Origin: Bacteroidota bacterium
GTDB lineage: Bacteria > Bacteroidota > Bacteroidia > JAADEI01
Direction: 5' to 3'
DNA: 9,530 nucleotides
NCBI GenBank assembly: GCA_024280615.1
Contig: JAJRPU010000183.1
Location: 1-9,530 of the forward strand
Part shown: piece by piece, positions 1-6,868 of the stretch
How the letters are laid out: every line of letters begins with the position of its first letter
Position numbering within the stretch: position 1 is the stretch's first letter
Made by a program: the position numbers and the translations under genes
Notes under the pieces: generated by a model
Database searches by the model: none
The model's input: the letters and a program-made list of their open reading frames with translations, nothing else
Told to the model about the DNA's origin: nothing

Positions 1-216
1 GTGGTTGCGTTTGTAAGTAGTAAATAAGTCTTTGATAGTTTCTTCATTTATTGTTTTATCATGGAGAAAAGAATCCACCTCTATTATATATGTCTTTAAT
101 AGATTAGTTTCCCATTCAAGGCGTTGGCGCTCATGTAAAGAATAGTATGAACGAGCTATTTCCACGGAAAAGAAATCAAAAACTTCTTTTCTGCTTTTAA
201 ATCGCTGAGCGGACAT
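1..216 (-). CDS. Hypothetical protein, N-terminal 72 residues (runs off window)
   Basis: An open frame on the minus strand starts with ATG at 216 and stays open to base 1, so only the first 72 residues are visible and the C-terminus lies outside. The visible part begins MSAQRFKSRKEVFDFF and is rich in charged and aromatic residues (several Tyr, Phe, Glu, Lys). It has no signal peptide, no membrane segment and no motif I recognise, so it looks like a soluble, mostly helical cytoplasmic domain. A TAATTTTG -7 element lies 42 nt upstream (259-266), which supports expression from its own promoter. There is no Shine-Dalgarno site; the upstream stretch is A-rich, as is common in Bacteroidota. I do not assign a function. 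Confidence 0.55.
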   Translation of the reverse strand, partial: MSAQRFKSRKEVFDFFSVEIARSYYSLHERQRLEWETNLLKTYIIEVDSFLHDKTINEETIKDLFTTYKRNH

Positions 217-258
217 TTGGTCTGTCTTCTTTATTGATAGTTAAATTAATGATCAGTG

Positions 259-266
259 CAAAATTA
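259..266 (-). promoter_or_regulatory. Bacteroidota -7 promoter element before the gene at 216
   Basis: On the minus strand this reads TAATTTTG, a full match to the TAnnTTTG -7 consensus. It would put the transcript start near 252 and give a leader of about 36 nt. No clear TTG -33 element lies 17-23 bp further upstream, so the call rests on the -7 element and its position. Confidence 0.4.
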
Positions 267-267
267 G

Positions 268-281
268 TAACATTTTTGTTA
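268..281. repeat. Small perfect inverted repeat, possible operator
   Basis: TAACA-TTTT-TGTTA is a perfect 5-bp inverted repeat with a 4-nt spacer. It abuts the -7 element at 259-266 on its upstream side, where a regulator would interfere with polymerase. In AT-rich DNA such a short repeat can arise by chance. It is too weak and T-poor to act as a terminator. Confidence 0.25.
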
Positions 282-342
282 TTAACAGTTGTATCTTCAG
301 AAAGTTATATGTTATGTAATGCAAAAAAGATATAATTGATCA

Positions 343-795
343 CTAGTGGTGTTCTTTTGTGGCTTTGATCTCCTTAAGGAGTTCCTTCTTAAATTTCCTT
401 TCAGCTATGGGAAGCATAATTAGTTTTGAGTGTGGTATTGCTTGCGGAAAGATAGTAGTGTAGTATTTCCTGATAAGGGCTTGTTTTTCCTCTTCCAGTT
501 TGAGCCATTGTTCAATTGCTTGCTTCGCTTCCCCCTCTGTTATATTGTTGCCTTTTTTCTTGAGGCTTTGTCTGAATTCCTTGCGTTTCTGTCTGATTTT
601 CCTGAGGTCCTGAAGGTATTGTTTGTAAAGTGGTTTGAATTTTTGGGCTTCTTGGGGAGTGAGTTGCATGAATTTTATTACGAATTCCGTTCGTCTCTCT
701 TCAATTTCCTTGATTTTTTCTTCTGAAGGGGGTTGGGCGTTGACAAGCAAAGGGATGCTAAGTGCAATAGCCGTAATCAAAATTAGTGTTCTCAT
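343..795 (-). CDS. Periplasmic Spy/CpxP-like (LTxxE/Q) protein, putative envelope sensor
   Basis: This 150-residue protein has a clear Sec signal peptide (residues 1-20: Arg2, a hydrophobic core, then Val-Asn-Ala before Gln21), so it should be periplasmic. The mature part is almost entirely charged alpha-helix (many Glu, Lys, Arg, Gln). It carries LTPQEAQKF at 45-53, matching the LTxxQ/E repeat of the Spy/CpxP/ZraP/CnrX group of small helical periplasmic chaperones and sensors. A second helical block spans about 85-145, and the tail ends Glu-His-His. It is the third gene of a cassette, 20 nt after the anti-sigma candidate. By analogy with CnrX it could sense metal, misfolding or envelope stress, but the ligand cannot be read from the sequence. 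Candidate metal ligands are His122, Met127 and the terminal histidines. Fold assignment is good; the sensing role is inferred from context. Confidence 0.75.
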   Translation of the reverse strand: MRTLILITAIALSIPLLVNAQPPSEEKIKEIEERRTEFVIKFMQLTPQEAQKFKPLYKQYLQDLRKIRQKRKEFRQSLKKKGNNITEGEAKQAIEQWLKLEEEKQALIRKYYTTIFPQAIPHSKLIMLPIAERKFKKELLKEIKATKEHH

Positions 796-815
796 GGTTT
801 CTGGATTTTGAGAGG

Positions 816-1067
816 TTATTGGTTAAAGGCTAGTGTTTCAATGACAAGTTCTGTTTCCACTTCGTCAAGGATGTATTCTTCCAGTGCCTGGTGTGTACTT
901 TCAGGTCTAGAAAAGAACAAATCAAGTAGAAGGGGAAAGGAAAGTATTAAGGTCAAGGCTACAGCGGTGCCCATCACTGCCCTGTGAAGTTTTTTCTTTC
1001 TGTGTCGCTTTTTGATTCTTTCTGAAAGATTTTCAAAGTAGCCTTCAGGAGTTGTGTATCTAATCAT
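816..1067 (-). CDS. Small single-pass membrane protein, candidate anti-sigma factor
   Basis: This 83-residue protein has three parts. The cytoplasmic N-terminus (1-29) carries TTPEGYFENLSERI at 5-18, followed by a strongly basic patch (19-29). One transmembrane helix spans about 30-48. The acidic C-terminal part (about 53-83) should be periplasmic by the positive-inside rule. The 'TPEGYFE' opening followed by a basic stretch and one membrane helix is a recurrent arrangement in small membrane proteins encoded after ECF sigma genes in Bacteroidota. It lacks a zinc-binding HxxxCxxC anti-sigma motif. Its ATG overlaps the stop of the sigma gene by 4 nt (ATGA), so the two are translationally coupled, and the Spy-like gene follows. 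Size and topology resemble CnrY. Sequestration of the sigma factor is inferred from position and topology. Confidence 0.7.
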   Translation of the reverse strand: MIRYTTPEGYFENLSERIKKRHRKKKLHRAVMGTAVALTLILSFPLLLDLFFSRPESTHQALEEYILDEVETELVIETLAFNQ

Positions 1068-1672
1068 TTTGTTGTTTTTGGGGTTTCTGTTGTTTTAGAC
1101 GCGGTTGGCTCGTGAATGTTTAGTCCAGAAATTTTGCTTTTTAGTTTGTTGACGACTTGATGATATGTTGTTCGGGCAGTGCTCTCACTAATGCCCAGTC
1201 GGACAGCAATTTCTTTGAAAGACAGTCCATCAAAGTGCCTGAGAGAAAACACAGCCTTTTGTCTTGGCGGCAATAGGGCAATTTCCTGTAAAATTTTCTT
1301 ATAAGCTGAATTGTAGTCTATGTATGGGTCTGCCTGAACCCGTTGGATATACCAATCTTCAAAGTTTGAAAAGGGATGTAGGAATTTGAACCTTCGTCGT
1401 TGTTTCCTTAAAAAGGAAATTGCTTCATTGTAGGCGATACGATCGATGAAAGTGGATAGAGCACTTTCCTTGCGGAAGTTGTCTAATCCTTTCCAGAGTT
1501 TTAGGAAGGTTTCCTGCAGGACATCGTCGGCATCCTCGTGGGTATGAACCAGATGCCTGATGAAGTTATATAACGGTTTAGCGAAGTGTTGAACCAGCAA
1601 TCCAAATGCAGCATCTCTGTCTTCTTCCCACAGAGATAAAATCTTTACTTCTATATTCTGTTGCTTGCTCAC
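1064..1672 (-). CDS. ECF-family RNA polymerase sigma factor
   Basis: This 202-residue protein has the two-domain ECF layout. Region 2 (about 22-93) includes the HEDADDVLQETFLKLW segment at 45-60 that contacts core polymerase, and the region 2.3/2.4 part ending in a basic RKQRRR patch (89-94) for -10 recognition. A linker spans 95-124. Region 4 (about 125-181) is a helix-turn-helix with LPPRQKAVF and GLSFKEIAVRLGISESTAR (149-167), which reads the -35. A polar Thr/Lys-rich tail of about 20 residues follows. The start is GTG at 1672: an in-frame TAA lies three codons upstream, so no earlier start exists. It begins 59 nt after atpB and opens the sigma, anti-sigma, Spy-like cassette. The regulon is unknown. 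Self-activation is common for such cassettes but I could not confirm a promoter. Confidence 0.93.
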   Translation of the reverse strand: MSKQQNIEVKILSLWEEDRDAAFGLLVQHFAKPLYNFIRHLVHTHEDADDVLQETFLKLWKGLDNFRKESALSTFIDRIAYNEAISFLRKQRRRFKFLHPFSNFEDWYIQRVQADPYIDYNSAYKKILQEIALLPPRQKAVFSLRHFDGLSFKEIAVRLGISESTARTTYHQVVNKLKSKISGLNIHEPTASKTTETPKTTK

Positions 1673-1731
1673 AGAATTTTAGACGTGCTAAAAGTCGTTT
1701 TGTTTAGTTCCACTTAATAACTAATTAATAA

Positions 1732-2775
1732 TCAGTGATGTTCTTGAACAGCCATGCCAATAAACAAGGATGAGAGCATAGTGAATATATACGCCTGAAT
1801 AAAGGCAACAAGGATTTCCAGGAAGAACAAGAAGATAAGCAGACCGACCACTATAGGAGAAATACCCAATCCTGCAATAACGCTCATGGCACCGAAAATG
1901 AATATCATTGAAAGGATTGAGAGCATGCTCATGTGTCCACCGAATATGTTTGCGAAGAGACGGACAGCGAGAGCAATGTGCTTTGAAAAAACACCTATCA
2001 CTTCAACCAACGGCATAATGGGCAAACCGAATTTTAGCCACCACGGAACACCGGGAGTGTTAAAAATGTGCTTCCAGTATTCCTTGTTCGCATTAGCGTG
2101 AATGATAATGAATGTAAACATGGTTAACGTTACAGTGGTTGAAATATTGCCGGTAATATTAAACCCGAAGGGAGTTAAACCAAGCAGGTTGGACGTGAGG
2201 ATAAAGAAAAATGCTGTAAGCAGATAAGGCAAGAACTTATAGTGTTTTTCGCCAATAGTTGGCTTTGCGACTTCATCTCTGATAAAGATAATAATGGGTT
2301 CTAAGAGCCTTTGCATAATGGATTTAGGAGGTGAATAAGGGTTTCTGGAATAGGCTCTTGCAACGGGAATCATAATAAGGAGCAACAAGATTGCAGCAAG
2401 GATGCCCTGAAAAACTGTTCTGGTAATGGAAAAATCATACACAGGTACGTCAAGCACGTTGCCATTATCATCAACTGCCACTATATATGGCTTTCCAAGA
2501 TTAGTCCTTTCAATTTTGTAACCATTGTAGTGCTCATTATAAAACAAATGTTTTGAACTAAAGATGGATAAACCCCTTTCAGGAGAATAGACAATAACAG
2601 GCAAATAGAGGTTAATATGCTTATTCCCGATTGTAGCAAAGTGCCACTTGTAGTCATCAAGTAAGTGGTGGAAAATCATATGGCCGGGATTAAATCCTTC
2701 GCCATTATGCCCACTGCCTGCATACAAGCCAGTGGATAATAGGAAAATTCCCACTAATGATATAAGCCGCTTCAT
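1732..2775 (-). CDS. atpB: F-type ATP synthase F0 subunit a
   Basis: Subunit a forms the proton or sodium half-channels beside the c-ring in the inner membrane. The protein has 347 residues from ATG 2775. It has a signal peptide (1-19), a soluble N-terminal domain (20 to about 115) that E. coli AtpB (271 aa) lacks but Bacteroidota versions commonly have, then five or six membrane helices from about 120 to 342. The essential arginine is Arg272 in VRLFANIFGGH, equal to E. coli Arg210. His281 sits at the E. coli Glu219 position and Glu320 at the His245 position, the well-known swapped pair; Gln327 matches Gln252. The frame stays open upstream to 3042, but that part overlaps the carboxylase and is not AtpB-like. 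A consensus promoter lies just upstream. It stands alone: the next gene downstream is a sigma factor, not atpE, and the upstream neighbour is divergent. Confidence 0.95.
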   Translation of the reverse strand: MKRLISLVGIFLLSTGLYAGSGHNGEGFNPGHMIFHHLLDDYKWHFATIGNKHINLYLPVIVYSPERGLSIFSSKHLFYNEHYNGYKIERTNLGKPYIVAVDDNGNVLDVPVYDFSITRTVFQGILAAILLLLIMIPVARAYSRNPYSPPKSIMQRLLEPIIIFIRDEVAKPTIGEKHYKFLPYLLTAFFFILTSNLLGLTPFGFNITGNISTTVTLTMFTFIIIHANANKEYWKHIFNTPGVPWWLKFGLPIMPLVEVIGVFSKHIALAVRLFANIFGGHMSMLSILSMIFIFGAMSVIAGLGISPIVVGLLIFLFFLEILVAFIQAYIFTMLSSLFIGMAVQEHH

Positions 2776-2793
2776 CCCCTTTGTTCTTTTTTG

Positions 2794-2822
2794 CAAAGTT
2801 AAGTCAAGTCTCGCAAAGCAAA
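2794..2822 (-). promoter_or_regulatory. Bacteroidota-type promoter of atpB
   Basis: On the minus strand, TAACTTTG (2801-2794) is a perfect TAnnTTTG -7 element, and TTTG (2822-2819) lies 17 bp upstream as the -33 element, within the 17-23 bp range reported for Flavobacterium. Transcription would start near 2788, giving a leader of about 12 nt before ATG 2775. This supports atpB having its own promoter rather than being in a larger ATP synthase operon. Confidence 0.65.
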
Positions 2823-2832
2823 TTTTCTTCAA

Positions 2833-2840
2833 TAACTTTG
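2833..2840 (+). promoter_or_regulatory. -7 element of the five-gene plus-strand run
   Basis: TAACTTTG is a perfect TAnnTTTG match and is identical to the -7 element of atpB on the other strand 31 bp away. It ends only 5 nt before ATG 2846 and 11 nt before ATG 2852, so the transcript should start at or next to the start codon. A TTG at the proper upstream distance is not obvious. Confidence 0.5.
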
Positions 2841-2845
2841 TTATC

Positions 2846-4498
2846 ATGGGTATGTTTGGAAAGAATGTAAAGGAGGAGTTGAATGCTATTTGGGCAGAGC
2901 AATGGCTCTCTATGCTTGAGGAGTTAGAACTGCGTCGTAAACAGGTCTCTCTGGGAGGAGGTCCCAAAGCAATAGAACGACAGCATAAGAAAGGGAAGAT
3001 GACTGCCCGGGAACGGGTGGAATACTTGCTTGATAAGGACAAGCCTCATTTTGAAATAGGGACGTTTGCCGGATGGGAAATGTATGAGGAATGGGGGGGC
3101 TGTCCGTCCGGAGGAACAATAGTTGTCTTGGGATATGTGTCGGGTCGCCAATGTGTTATAGTTGCTCACGATGCCACTGTTAAAGCAGGTGCTTTCTTCC
3201 CAATTACTATAAAGAAAAATTTACGGGCTCAGGAAATTGCCATTGAAAACAGGCTTCCGATTATATATCTAGTTGATTCGGCAGGAGTGTTCTTACCAAT
3301 GCAAGATGAAGTTTTCCCAGATAAAGAACATTTTGGCAGGATGTTCTATAACAATTCCCGGATGAGTGCCATGGGAATCCCACAGATTGCCGCTATCATG
3401 GGCAGTTGCGTAGCGGGAGGAGCCTACCTGCCCATCCTTTCTGATGAAGCATTAATAGTAGAGAAAACAGGGTCCGTATTCCTTGCGGGTCCTTACCTTG
3501 TTAGAGCAGCAATCGGTGAAATAACCGATGAGGAGACTCTGGGAGGTGCTACAACACACACAGAGATTTCCGGAGTAACGGATTACAAATGCAAAGACGA
3601 TAAAGACTGCCTTGACAAGATTAAAGCCATAATAGATAAGTTGGGTCCATTTCCTAAAGCAGGGTTTAATAGGGAGGAACCTGTTCCGCCAGAACGTCGT
3701 CCAGAAGAAATCTATGGCTTGTTGCCCCCAGACCCTACATTGCAATACGACATGTATAAAGTCCTTGAGACAATTGTTGATGAGGGTTCCTTCGTGGAAT
3801 ATAAAAAAGGATATGGTCCCACGATAATCACTGGCTATGCACGCATTGACGGATGGGCAGTGGGAATAGTTGCTAATCAACGGTTGGTGGTCAAAACCCG
3901 AAAGGGAGAGATGCAGGTGGGCGGAGTTATATATTCCGATTCGGCGGACAAAGCAGCAAGGTTCATTATGAATTGCAATCAAAAGAGAATCCCTATTGTG
4001 TTCTTGCAAGACGTTACGGGATTTATGGTTGGCACAAAGGCAGAGCATGGTGGAATAATCAAAGACGGAGCCAAAATGGTAAATGTGGTTTCCAATTCCA
4101 TAGTCCCTAAAATCACGATTGTTCTCGGAAATTCCTTTGGAGCAGGGAACTATGCCATGTGTGGCAGAGCCTATGACCCACGACTGATGTTAGCCACGCC
4201 ATCGGCACGAATAGCTGTCATGGGTGGTGAACAGGCAGCCAAAACATTGCTTCAAATACGCAAAAACCAACTCAAAAAGGCAGGAAAGGAACTCTCACCA
4301 GAGGAAGAAGAAAAACTGCTTAACGAAATCAAAGAAAAGTATAACAAACAGATGAGTCCATATTATGCAGCAGCAAGACTATGGATTGATGAGATAATTG
4401 ACCCGGCAAAACTTAGAGAGTGGATTAGTTTTACAATTGAAATGGCAAATAACAGACCAATAACAGAAGAATTTAAGACTGGAGTAATTCAGGTTTAA
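2846..4498 (+). CDS. Biotin-dependent acyl-CoA carboxylase, carboxyltransferase (beta) subunit
   Basis: This 550-residue subunit transfers the carboxyl group from carboxybiotin to an acyl-CoA in the cytoplasm. The N-terminal half has GGGPKAIERQHKKGKMTARERV, then DSAGVFLPMQDEVFP and GSCVAGGAY (186-194), whose Gly-Gly pair forms an oxyanion hole. The C-terminal half has DVTGFMVG, KDGAKMV and GNSFGAGNYAMCGRAYDP (428-445), the second oxyanion hole, then MGGEQAA. The DEVFPDKEHFGRMF and GNYAMCGRAY segments look closer to 3-methylcrotonyl-CoA carboxylase beta than to propionyl-CoA carboxylase, but I cannot fix the substrate. No biotin carboxylase or carrier subunit is encoded in the window. ATG 2846 and 2852 are both possible starts; ATG 2912 would remove part of the conserved N-terminal helix. 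The frame is open back to 2732, but that stretch overlaps atpB and its promoter. It is followed 12 nt later by the lyase gene. Confidence 0.92.
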   Translation: MGMFGKNVKEELNAIWAEQWLSMLEELELRRKQVSLGGGPKAIERQHKKGKMTARERVEYLLDKDKPHFEIGTFAGWEMYEEWGGCPSGGTIVVLGYVSGRQCVIVAHDATVKAGAFFPITIKKNLRAQEIAIENRLPIIYLVDSAGVFLPMQDEVFPDKEHFGRMFYNNSRMSAMGIPQIAAIMGSCVAGGAYLPILSDEALIVEKTGSVFLAGPYLVRAAIGEITDEETLGGATTHTEISGVTDYKCKDDKDCLDKIKAIIDKLGPFPKAGFNREEPVPPERRPEEIYGLLPPDPTLQYDMYKVLETIVDEGSFVEYKKGYGPTIITGYARIDGWAVGIVANQRLVVKTRKGEMQVGGVIYSDSADKAARFIMNCNQKRIPIVFLQDVTGFMVGTKAEHGGIIKDGAKMVNVVSNSIVPKITIVLGNSFGAGNYAMCGRAYDPRLMLATPSARIAVMGGEQAAKTLLQIRKNQLKKAGKELSPEEEEKLLNEIKEKYNKQMSPYYAAARLWIDEIIDPAKLREWISFTIEMANNRPITEEFKTGVIQV

Positions 4499-4510
4499 AA
4501 TCCTAACGAT

Positions 4511-5872
4511 ATGACAGAAATTATGCATCCCCCCGAACCATTTAAAATCAAAATGACCGAACCAATATGGTTATTGCCACGAAAACAACGATATGAAAAA
4601 CTAAAAGAAGCACACTATAACTTATTCTTCCTTAGGTCAAGAGACGTCTTTATTGACCTGTTGACTGACAGCGGCACGGGGGCCATGAGCCAAGACCAAT
4701 GGGCAGCAATGCTTTTGGGAGATGAAGCCTATGCCGGTGCAAGGTCTTGGGAAGAGTTCTATTCAGTTGCTAACGACCTTACGGGTTGTGAACATATTTT
4801 CCCGGTTCATCAGGGCAGGGCAGCAGAACGAATCATATTCTCTGTCGTTGACACTGACGGGAAGATATTTATCAGCAATGGGCATTTTGATACCACAAGG
4901 GCAAACATTGAATCCAGAGGAGGGATTGCAATTGACCTGCCAGATGAAAATGCTAAAAGCCCTTTCAAAGGGAATCTTGACATAGCCAGAGCAGAGGAGT
5001 TAATCAAGCAAAAGAGAGACAGAATAGGTGGATTAATCCTGACGCTGACAAACAACACGTTCGGTGGAGTGCCCGTCTCCTTGGAAAACATTAGACAGAC
5101 TTATGAACTCGCAAAGAAACATGACCTGCCGTTGTATATGGACATTGCCCGAATTGCAGAAAACGTCTATTTCATCTGGAAATATGAACTCAATGAGGAA
5201 GGAGACGACCTGTGGGAAATAGGCAAAGAGATATGCCGATACGCCGATGTATTAATGATGAGTGCTAAGAAGGACGGACTTGTTAACATGGGAGGAATGC
5301 TATGTGTTAGGGATGATACTCTCGCAGAACAAATAAAGATTGACCTTATTCTCGGAGAGGGCTTCCCCACTTATGGAGGCTTAGCAGGAAGAGACTTATC
5401 AGCCCTTGCCGTGGGACTAAAAGAAGCGTTTCAATTGCCATATCTTGAATATCGCATTGGACAAGTTAGATACCTATGGCATCGTCTAAAAGAAATAGAA
5501 ATTCCAGTTCTTAAGCCGCACGGTGGACACGCCGTATATGTTGACGCCGCCAAATTCTATCCCGACATACCCCCAGAAAAATATCCCGGTCAGGTGCTTG
5601 CATGTATGCTATATCTGGAAGGTGGCATTAGAACAGTGGAAATAGGTTCTGTTATGTTCGGCAAAGAAGAAAATGGAAAGTTTATTCCAGCCCCTAAGGA
5701 ACTGGTCAGGCTCGCCATACCAAGAAGAATCTATACGCAAAGCCACATGGACCACGTCATTAGGGTGTTTGAGCAAGTCAAGAACAAAGAATCGTTTTGC
5801 AAGGGGTTCAGGATAACCAAGGCGATGCCTTATCTGAGGCATTTCACTGCCCATTTTGAACCTGTTAATTAA
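4511..5872 (+). CDS. tnaA: Tryptophanase-family PLP-dependent beta-eliminating lyase
   Basis: Family members split L-tryptophan into indole, pyruvate and ammonia (tryptophanase), or tyrosine into phenol, pyruvate and ammonia (tyrosine phenol-lyase). The 453 residues align end to end: EPFKIKMTEP near the start, TDSGTGAMS (52-60), GDEAYAG (70-76), HQGRAAE (100-106), SAKKDGLVNMGG (251-262) with PLP-binding Lys254, and LRHFTA at the end. Three positions known to separate the enzymes all match tryptophanase: Asp127 (Thr124 in Citrobacter tyrosine phenol-lyase), Ile378 (Arg381) and His444 (Phe448). Some near-invariant sites differ, e.g. NNTFGGVPVS where relatives read xxxAGGQPVS, and DIARIAEN where TnaA reads DSARFAEN. 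It is shorter than E. coli TnaA (471 aa) through a shorter loop before residue 118. No TnaC leader fits the 12-nt gap upstream and no TnaB transporter is present. Family is certain; substrate less so. Confidence 0.85.
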   Translation: MTEIMHPPEPFKIKMTEPIWLLPRKQRYEKLKEAHYNLFFLRSRDVFIDLLTDSGTGAMSQDQWAAMLLGDEAYAGARSWEEFYSVANDLTGCEHIFPVHQGRAAERIIFSVVDTDGKIFISNGHFDTTRANIESRGGIAIDLPDENAKSPFKGNLDIARAEELIKQKRDRIGGLILTLTNNTFGGVPVSLENIRQTYELAKKHDLPLYMDIARIAENVYFIWKYELNEEGDDLWEIGKEICRYADVLMMSAKKDGLVNMGGMLCVRDDTLAEQIKIDLILGEGFPTYGGLAGRDLSALAVGLKEAFQLPYLEYRIGQVRYLWHRLKEIEIPVLKPHGGHAVYVDAAKFYPDIPPEKYPGQVLACMLYLEGGIRTVEIGSVMFGKEENGKFIPAPKELVRLAIPRRIYTQSHMDHVIRVFEQVKNKESFCKGFRITKAMPYLRHFTAHFEPVN

Positions 5873-6868
5873 ATGGTTGGAGAGATGCGAGTGGCAGTGC
5901 TCGGTGCCACTGGACTCGTCGGAACAACGCTTCTGAAAGTATTGGAAGAACACAGGTTTCCTATTAGCGAATTGATACCCATTGGATTAACTTCCATTGG
6001 TAACAAGGTTTTGTTCTCGGGCAAAGAATGGACTGTTGTATCGCCAGAAGAAGCCCTGTCCCTAAAGCCTGATTTACTTTTCGGCATGGCGGGAAGCGAT
6101 GTTGCCAAACAATGGATTCCACGTTTTGTGGAAGCAGGAGCGATAGTTGTGGATAATTCATCTGCATTCAGGCTTGAACCAGATGTTCCCCTTGTGGTGC
6201 CTGAAGTTAATCCAGAAGACATAGGGCAAAGTCGCTTGATTGCTAACCCCAATTGTTCAACGATTCAGATGGTTGTCGCACTTAACCCCTTGCATGAACT
6301 ATATGGCATAAAGAAAATTGTTATTTCCACATATCAAGCGGTTTCTGGGAGCGGTCGGGAAGCCCTTGAACAACTGAAACAGGAACGAAGTGGAATTGCC
6401 TTCCCTGAAAAAAAACGGTTCTATCCCCATCGGATTGACCTTAATGTCCTGCCCCATTGCGACAACTTCCTTGAAGGGAACTACACTCGTGAAGAACTGA
6501 AGTTGAGATATGAAAGCAGAAAAATATGGCATTTGCCCAACCTGTCGGTCATAGCCACTGCCGTGAGAGTCCCTGTCCCCGTCGGACACAGCGAATCCAT
6601 ATATGCCGAGTTTGAGGAAGAAGTTGACTTAAAAGAAGTTTATGACGTCCTTTCCTCTGCACAGGGCATAAGCCTTATGGACAACCCCCAGAACAATGAA
6701 TATCCAATGCCTGCATACGTGGCAGGAAAAGATGAAGTGTTTGTCGGCAGGATAAGGCTTGACCAGGATAACCCTAAAGCCATTGCCCTGTGGTGCGTGG
6801 CAGATAACCTCAGAAAGGGTGCGGCAACGAACGCAGTCCAAATAGCAGTCAAGAGATTAGGCTTATGA
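5873..6868 (+). CDS. asd: Aspartate-semialdehyde dehydrogenase
   Basis: This enzyme reduces L-aspartyl-4-phosphate to L-aspartate 4-semialdehyde with NADPH, the branch step to lysine/diaminopimelate, threonine and methionine. The 331 residues show the N-terminal NADP-binding motif VAVLGATGLVG (7-17), the conserved VVDNSSAFR (92-100), the active-site NPNCSTIQ with catalytic Cys128, the substrate-binding helix EELKLRYESRKI (207-218), and GHSESIYAEF with catalytic His239. Length matches the family. The listed ATG directly abuts the TAA of the lyase gene. A second in-frame ATG at 5885 (MRVAVLGATG) fits the usual family start better, and a GGAG lies just before it though only 2 nt away. Either start retains the whole domain. 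The stop overlaps the next ATG by 4 nt. No aspartokinase or other lysine-pathway gene is nearby. Confidence 0.95.
   Translation: MVGEMRVAVLGATGLVGTTLLKVLEEHRFPISELIPIGLTSIGNKVLFSGKEWTVVSPEEALSLKPDLLFGMAGSDVAKQWIPRFVEAGAIVVDNSSAFRLEPDVPLVVPEVNPEDIGQSRLIANPNCSTIQMVVALNPLHELYGIKKIVISTYQAVSGSGREALEQLKQERSGIAFPEKKRFYPHRIDLNVLPHCDNFLEGNYTREELKLRYESRKIWHLPNLSVIATAVRVPVPVGHSESIYAEFEEEVDLKEVYDVLSSAQGISLMDNPQNNEYPMPAYVAGKDEVFVGRIRLDQDNPKAIALWCVADNLRKGAATNAVQIAVKRLGL

Noticed and set aside
250..342. Two TGATCA palindromes (250-255 and 337-342) and CACTAGTG at 341-348
   Set aside because: Short palindromes in AT-rich DNA without extended similarity between copies; CACTAGTG has no loop and no T-tract directly after it on the minus strand, so it is not a terminator.
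430..726. Plus-strand frame of 98 residues rich in Phe and Leu
   Set aside because: It is the antisense of the Lys/Glu-rich Spy-like gene, which has a signal peptide and family motif; the Phe/Leu content is what antisense of Lys/Glu codons gives.
1682..1711. GGAAC and CGTC on the minus strand before the sigma gene, resembling an ECF promoter
   Set aside because: The spacing is 21 bp, longer than the roughly 16-19 bp typical for ECF promoters, and the elements are too short to trust alone.
2732..2845. Upstream extension of the carboxylase frame to 2732
   Set aside because: It overlaps the start of atpB and both promoters and has no similarity to the family N-terminus.
2776..3042. Upstream extension of the atpB frame to 3042
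   Set aside because: It overlaps the conserved N-terminal part of the carboxylase on the other strand, crosses the atpB promoter, and buries an obvious signal peptide starting at 2775.
4511..5872. Tyrosine phenol-lyase assignment for the PLP lyase
   Set aside because: The LAGRD and AMSxxQWA segments look phenol-lyase-like, but the Thr124, Arg381 and Phe448 positions needed for tyrosine are Asp, Ile and His here.
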